A stretch of 60,767 nt of DNA from assembly GCA_003049485.1 (NCBI GenBank), contig PYST01000140.1:35286-96052 (forward strand), given 5' to 3'. Positions within the stretch are counted from its first letter, which is position 1, and each line of letters opens with the position of its first letter. A program made the translations under genes and the position numbers. Source of the stretch: Ophioceras dolichostomum. Its lineage: Eukaryota; Ascomycota; Sordariomycetes; Magnaporthales; Ophioceraceae. Positions 57,514-60,767 of this stretch are shown here, piece after piece. The notes beneath the pieces are model-generated. The model was not told the DNA's origin. It saw only the letters and a program-made list of their open reading frames with translations, and ran no database searches.

Positions 57514-60351
57514 TTAATGCCAAAGCCCGCGACCCCAGTCGGGGGTAGTCGTCGGATCCCAGTCGTCATCCATGGTGAATAGAGTGCCCCAGGGGTCAAC
57601 TTCCATCTCCGTCGGAAGTTCGTCCAACGTTTGGGCAGGGATGCCGTTGGTGTTGACGACGTTGGTGCCGACATTGGTGATGGTGCTGTTACCGGTGCTG
57701 CCGTTCGTGGCCTCAGTCCCCATGGCCGCGGGAGGCTCGCGTGGGGCTGCGGCGGCGGCGGTTGTAGTTGGTGGTGCGGTCATGCACGGTGTAGGCATAG
57801 AATTTGGAGTAGCCATACACTTCGTAGTGGTCGGTCCTAGGCCGCTTCCCAGCGGCACGAAGCCCGAGGTGCCTTGAGTCGCCAGAACTGCCTGGATGGC
57901 CTCCGCAGCCTCGGACTCGAGGACGTTCCTGAGCTGGACCAACCGGTGGTGAAGCCGATGGAACGGATCTGGCCGCCTGCCATCCGTGGTCAGGGGGATT
58001 GGGCCTGGATTGAAGTCGCAAAGACTCGTCTTTGTAGTCGTGCCTGAGCTCGGGGGGGATGTGCCGGCCGGAGTGAGGCCGCAGGATTGAGCTTGAGCGG
58101 GACTGCCATCGGAACTCGCTATGCTTGCATCGGAATCACCCAGCGACGGCGAAGCCACTGCCGAGCTGTCCCGCTGGCGTGGTTGTGACTTCTTCCTCCC
58201 TGACTCCCGAAACCTCATGACGCACTCGATGTCTTGGCGCTGGTTGTCGATCGCCTGGATCAGATCGAGTTGGCTCCTCACGACGGCACGGTCCCATCCG
58301 GGCACTTGAAGCAGCATGAGCCGGAGGCTGGTCGTGAAGGCGTAGATGAAGTCGTAGGAGCTCACGCAGCAGAACCGCGGAGTGGGCCTGGGGCCGATAT
58401 CGAAGAGCGTCCTGAACCGATTACTCATGAAGTCCTTGCACGCGGCTAGACAGCCCCAGAGCAGCTCGAGCCGGTCTGCAGGTGACATGACCGAGCCCTC
58501 TGCTGGCTCGTGCAGGCCGACCTCGCCAAGGAGGATGTGCGCGACGTGGTAATGATTCAGGAATGAGGTGTCCTCCTTCACGCTGGCCGGGATCTCCTGC
58601 ATGAGCGCATTCAGCTGCTGCTGGAAGCCCCTCACCAGAATTGTGAGCGGCAGGTCCATCTGTAAGCCGCTGCCGCCGGTGGCTCCAACGCCGATGTTCT
58701 TGCTGCGAAGTGAGAGCGTGATGGCGATGGTTTGTGAGAGCTGCTGGATCTTAACCAGGTAGACGAGCAACTCATCAGTTGGGATCTCCATACGCGATTG
58801 AATCACCTGACAGCATTGGTCGAGGTAATTACTGCTCATCAAGACGTCCGGTTTCTTGTTTGTCGTAAATACGCTGTTTTGAGAGAGAAAGATATCGTTA
58901 GCCAGGACATCTCATTGATCAGGATCCGGGTCGCAGGGCGCAGTGCACATAGGTAGGCGGTACTCACAGCGTTACCAGGTAATAAGTCCCTGCGAAGGCC
59001 CGCATCTCCTCTAGGGTGGCAGATGTCGTCTGCTGCTGCGGCCACACCTGTCCACCGCTCTGCGGCTCGCTGCAGCCGAGCGCTAAACAGATGGACCGAG
59101 CCAGAAACACAAGATTGGTCGTCTGGAAGCTGTTCAGGTTGTAGTGGTACCACGCCAGTATCAGGTGAAGGCCTTGCAGAAGGTCTAGGCTCCTGCGAGG
59201 CTCCGTGAAGCTGGCCACCGCGATGTCCCTGATCAGCTGGTTTCCCATTGCCATCTGACGTTCGCCGTCTGCCAAACACGACGCCATCATCACACCTTTC
59301 CAGAGGAAAGGCCTGCGCTGCCGGAGTTGCTCCGCCGTCATGCCAGGGGGTATGACGACGAAAGGGAAGAGCTTGGCCAGGTGGTCGCGGTAGAAGGCGA
59401 CGTGTTCGACCGCCTCTGCCTGATCTGGCCAGGTGAAGTCCTCGGGCACATCCGTACGAGAGTAGTCTTGCTGTGAAGGCAATGCAGAAGACTCTGGCGT
59501 CGGGATATTGGCTGTGCCGCTAAGCTCCAGGTGCGACTGCGGCATTGGCGTCGGCGAGCGGGTATCGTCACTGTTACTGTTGCTCCCGCAGCTGACGCTT
59601 CGGCCGACGTCTCCCATCGATTCATCCTCACTCCACTGTCGCCGTCGGGTGGGCGACACGATATCAGCGGGGAACAGATGCATGAAGGCAGGAGGATCAC
59701 ACTTGGTCAAGGACGAGATTGTCTTGACCGGAGACGCCGGGTGGTCGCCTGGTGGCGTGGGCTGCTGCTGGAGCCGCTCGTCCTCATCTTCGTAGTCGTG
59801 TCCTTGGCCCCCGTCTTCGAGATCATGATGTTGAGCCTGCTTCTGGGCCTCTACAACGGGCTGGAGCCTCGTCCTTAGGTCCTCAAGGCGCCGTTCCAAT
59901 TCGGCCACCCGATTGGGCCTAGGTTCCTTCTTCTTACGAGGCGGCGCTGGGATTTGGGAAGAGCAAGGCTTTTTAAGGCGATGGCAGCTTTACGACGGCG
60001 TGTATGAGCACAGTGTTCTACACAAGACAGGAGGCCAAGATATATATATCAGGGGGAGGAAGGTTAAGGTGAGGGAGGGCGAAAGGAGAAGGTGTGTAAG
60101 ACAGTGTGTGGTTACCAGCACACTGTGTCTCCCCAAAAGGCCCACCGGAGAGCAAGACACCTGAACGATAGGGAGGAGGACGACAGAGGTACAGAGTCGT
60201 AGAAGTGAACCACTTACCGCTCACAAATGTCCGCAACTGGCCCCGGAATGCACCGAGACTTGGCTCTGGCACATGTCGCGCAAGCACGCGGGCCTTTAGT
60301 GGCCTTATTGCCACCGCCGGCATGATAGTTCTGACTATACGTCTCGTTCAT
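57514..60351 (-). CDS. Zn(II)2Cys6 fungal transcription factor
   Basis: Three exons, 60351-60218, 59987-58968 and 58873-57514, giving 837 residues. What is seen: near the N-terminus a complete binuclear zinc cluster, C-X2-C-X6-C-X8-C-X2-C-X6-C (residues 24-53), split by intron 1 (59988-60217) between the fourth and fifth Cys; then a basic linker (PRKKKEPRPNR) and a coiled-coil dimerisation segment (VAELERRLEDLRTRL). The middle part, with TWPDQAEAVEHVAFYRDHLA and LARSICLALGCSEPQ, resembles the fungal-specific regulatory region. The C-terminus is Thr/Pro/Gly-rich and acidic (TEMEVDPWGTLFTMDDDWDP), a plausible activation domain. Start at 60351 (MNETYSQNYH), since the longer frame opens with GTG. 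Target genes are not visible; no adjacent metabolic cluster is present. The intron 1 acceptor is AAAG, forced by an upstream in-frame TAA. Confidence 0.92.
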
Positions 60352-60767
60352 GGTACCGTACCTTCGCCGTGTCTCCGCACTTCTGTGGCACCCGTCGAGA
60401 TCGGATCGACTCACTCAGGAACAACGACGACAGCAACATTCAAGATCAACTGTTTGACAAGAAGTGAACGTGGCCATACTTGAGCAGAGGAGAGAAATGG
60501 AAAGGAGAAGATCACAAATCAGTAAAATAAGGCGAAACGATGAGCCGCGTGTTGCTTTATTGATCCTCAATCAACCTCTCCTCCAAATCTTGCTCCGTTG
60601 GAGCACAAAGTTGCTCCGTCGGAGATCACGCCTGACCTTACAGGAACGGGGGCTGACACACTGCAGGGCTGGCTGGGGTCCCACTAGATCGACAGGTCTG
60701 TCGCGCTTAGTCAACACAAATCTGCTGACTCAACCCAAAAAATGCATCTAACGCAGCGCAACCCCTC
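60352..60767. promoter_or_regulatory. Promoter side of the Zn2Cys6 gene
   Basis: 416 bp of 5' flank to the end of the window, presumably holding the promoter and leader. No further gene start is visible. Confidence 0.45.

Overview
The window is nuclear DNA from a filamentous ascomycete, most likely a sordariomycete. The evidence is GC-rich, intron-containing protein genes on both strands, short introns (64-277 bp) with GTRNGT-type donors and CTAAC/CTGAC branch-site motifs, and clear matches to families typical of Pezizomycotina (PalB, CLU1, DML1, a C6 zinc-cluster regulator). No bacterial-style operons, CRISPR arrays, rRNA or tRNA genes, or recognisable transposons were seen. I call seventeen protein genes. 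All exon structures were read from the sequence by matching splice signals to reading frame and to what I know of each family; no database search was possible. The track's leading Met is sometimes a non-ATG codon, so I chose starts at real ATGs. Layout. 0-9.4 kb: SEN15-like tRNA-splicing subunit (-), PalB/RIM13 calpain-like protease (-), SLC35F6-like transporter (+), then a 646-bp (GA)n tract. 9.4-20 kb: Yippee/Moh1 zinc protein (-), CLU1 (-), and divergently an 854-residue protein I do not recognise (+). 19.9-27.4 kb: about 7.5 kb without a supportable gene. 27.4-38.1 kb: ferric-reductase-like bis-haem flavoprotein (+), FHA/forkhead factor (-), AhpC/TSA-like thioredoxin-fold protein (-), DML1/Misato (+, five exons). 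38.8-43.8 kb: secreted PI-PLC-X-like phosphodiesterase (+) and poly(A) polymerase (-). 44.7-54.7 kb: TFIIIC TPR subunit (+), MSS51-like mitochondrial protein (-), SF3b subunit RSE1 (+). 55-60.8 kb: an intracellular zinc-finger/LysM/UBA-like protein (-) and a Zn2Cys6 regulator (-). The genes form no single pathway. Functional groupings are loose: RNA synthesis and processing (SEN15, PAP1, TFIIIC subunit, RSE1), mitochondrial maintenance (CLU1, DML1, MSS51), and signalling or transcription (PalB, forkhead, Zn2Cys6). Several pairs are divergent and probably share promoter space: palB/SLC35F6-like, clu1/unknown, Prx-like/dml1, pap1/sfc4-like and mss51/rse1. The points most worth a second look are the GA tract, the 7.5-kb gene desert, two introns that remain open in frame, the frequent AAG splice acceptors, the LysM/UBA fusion and the unrecognised 854-residue protein. 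I found no convincing undescribed multi-gene system.
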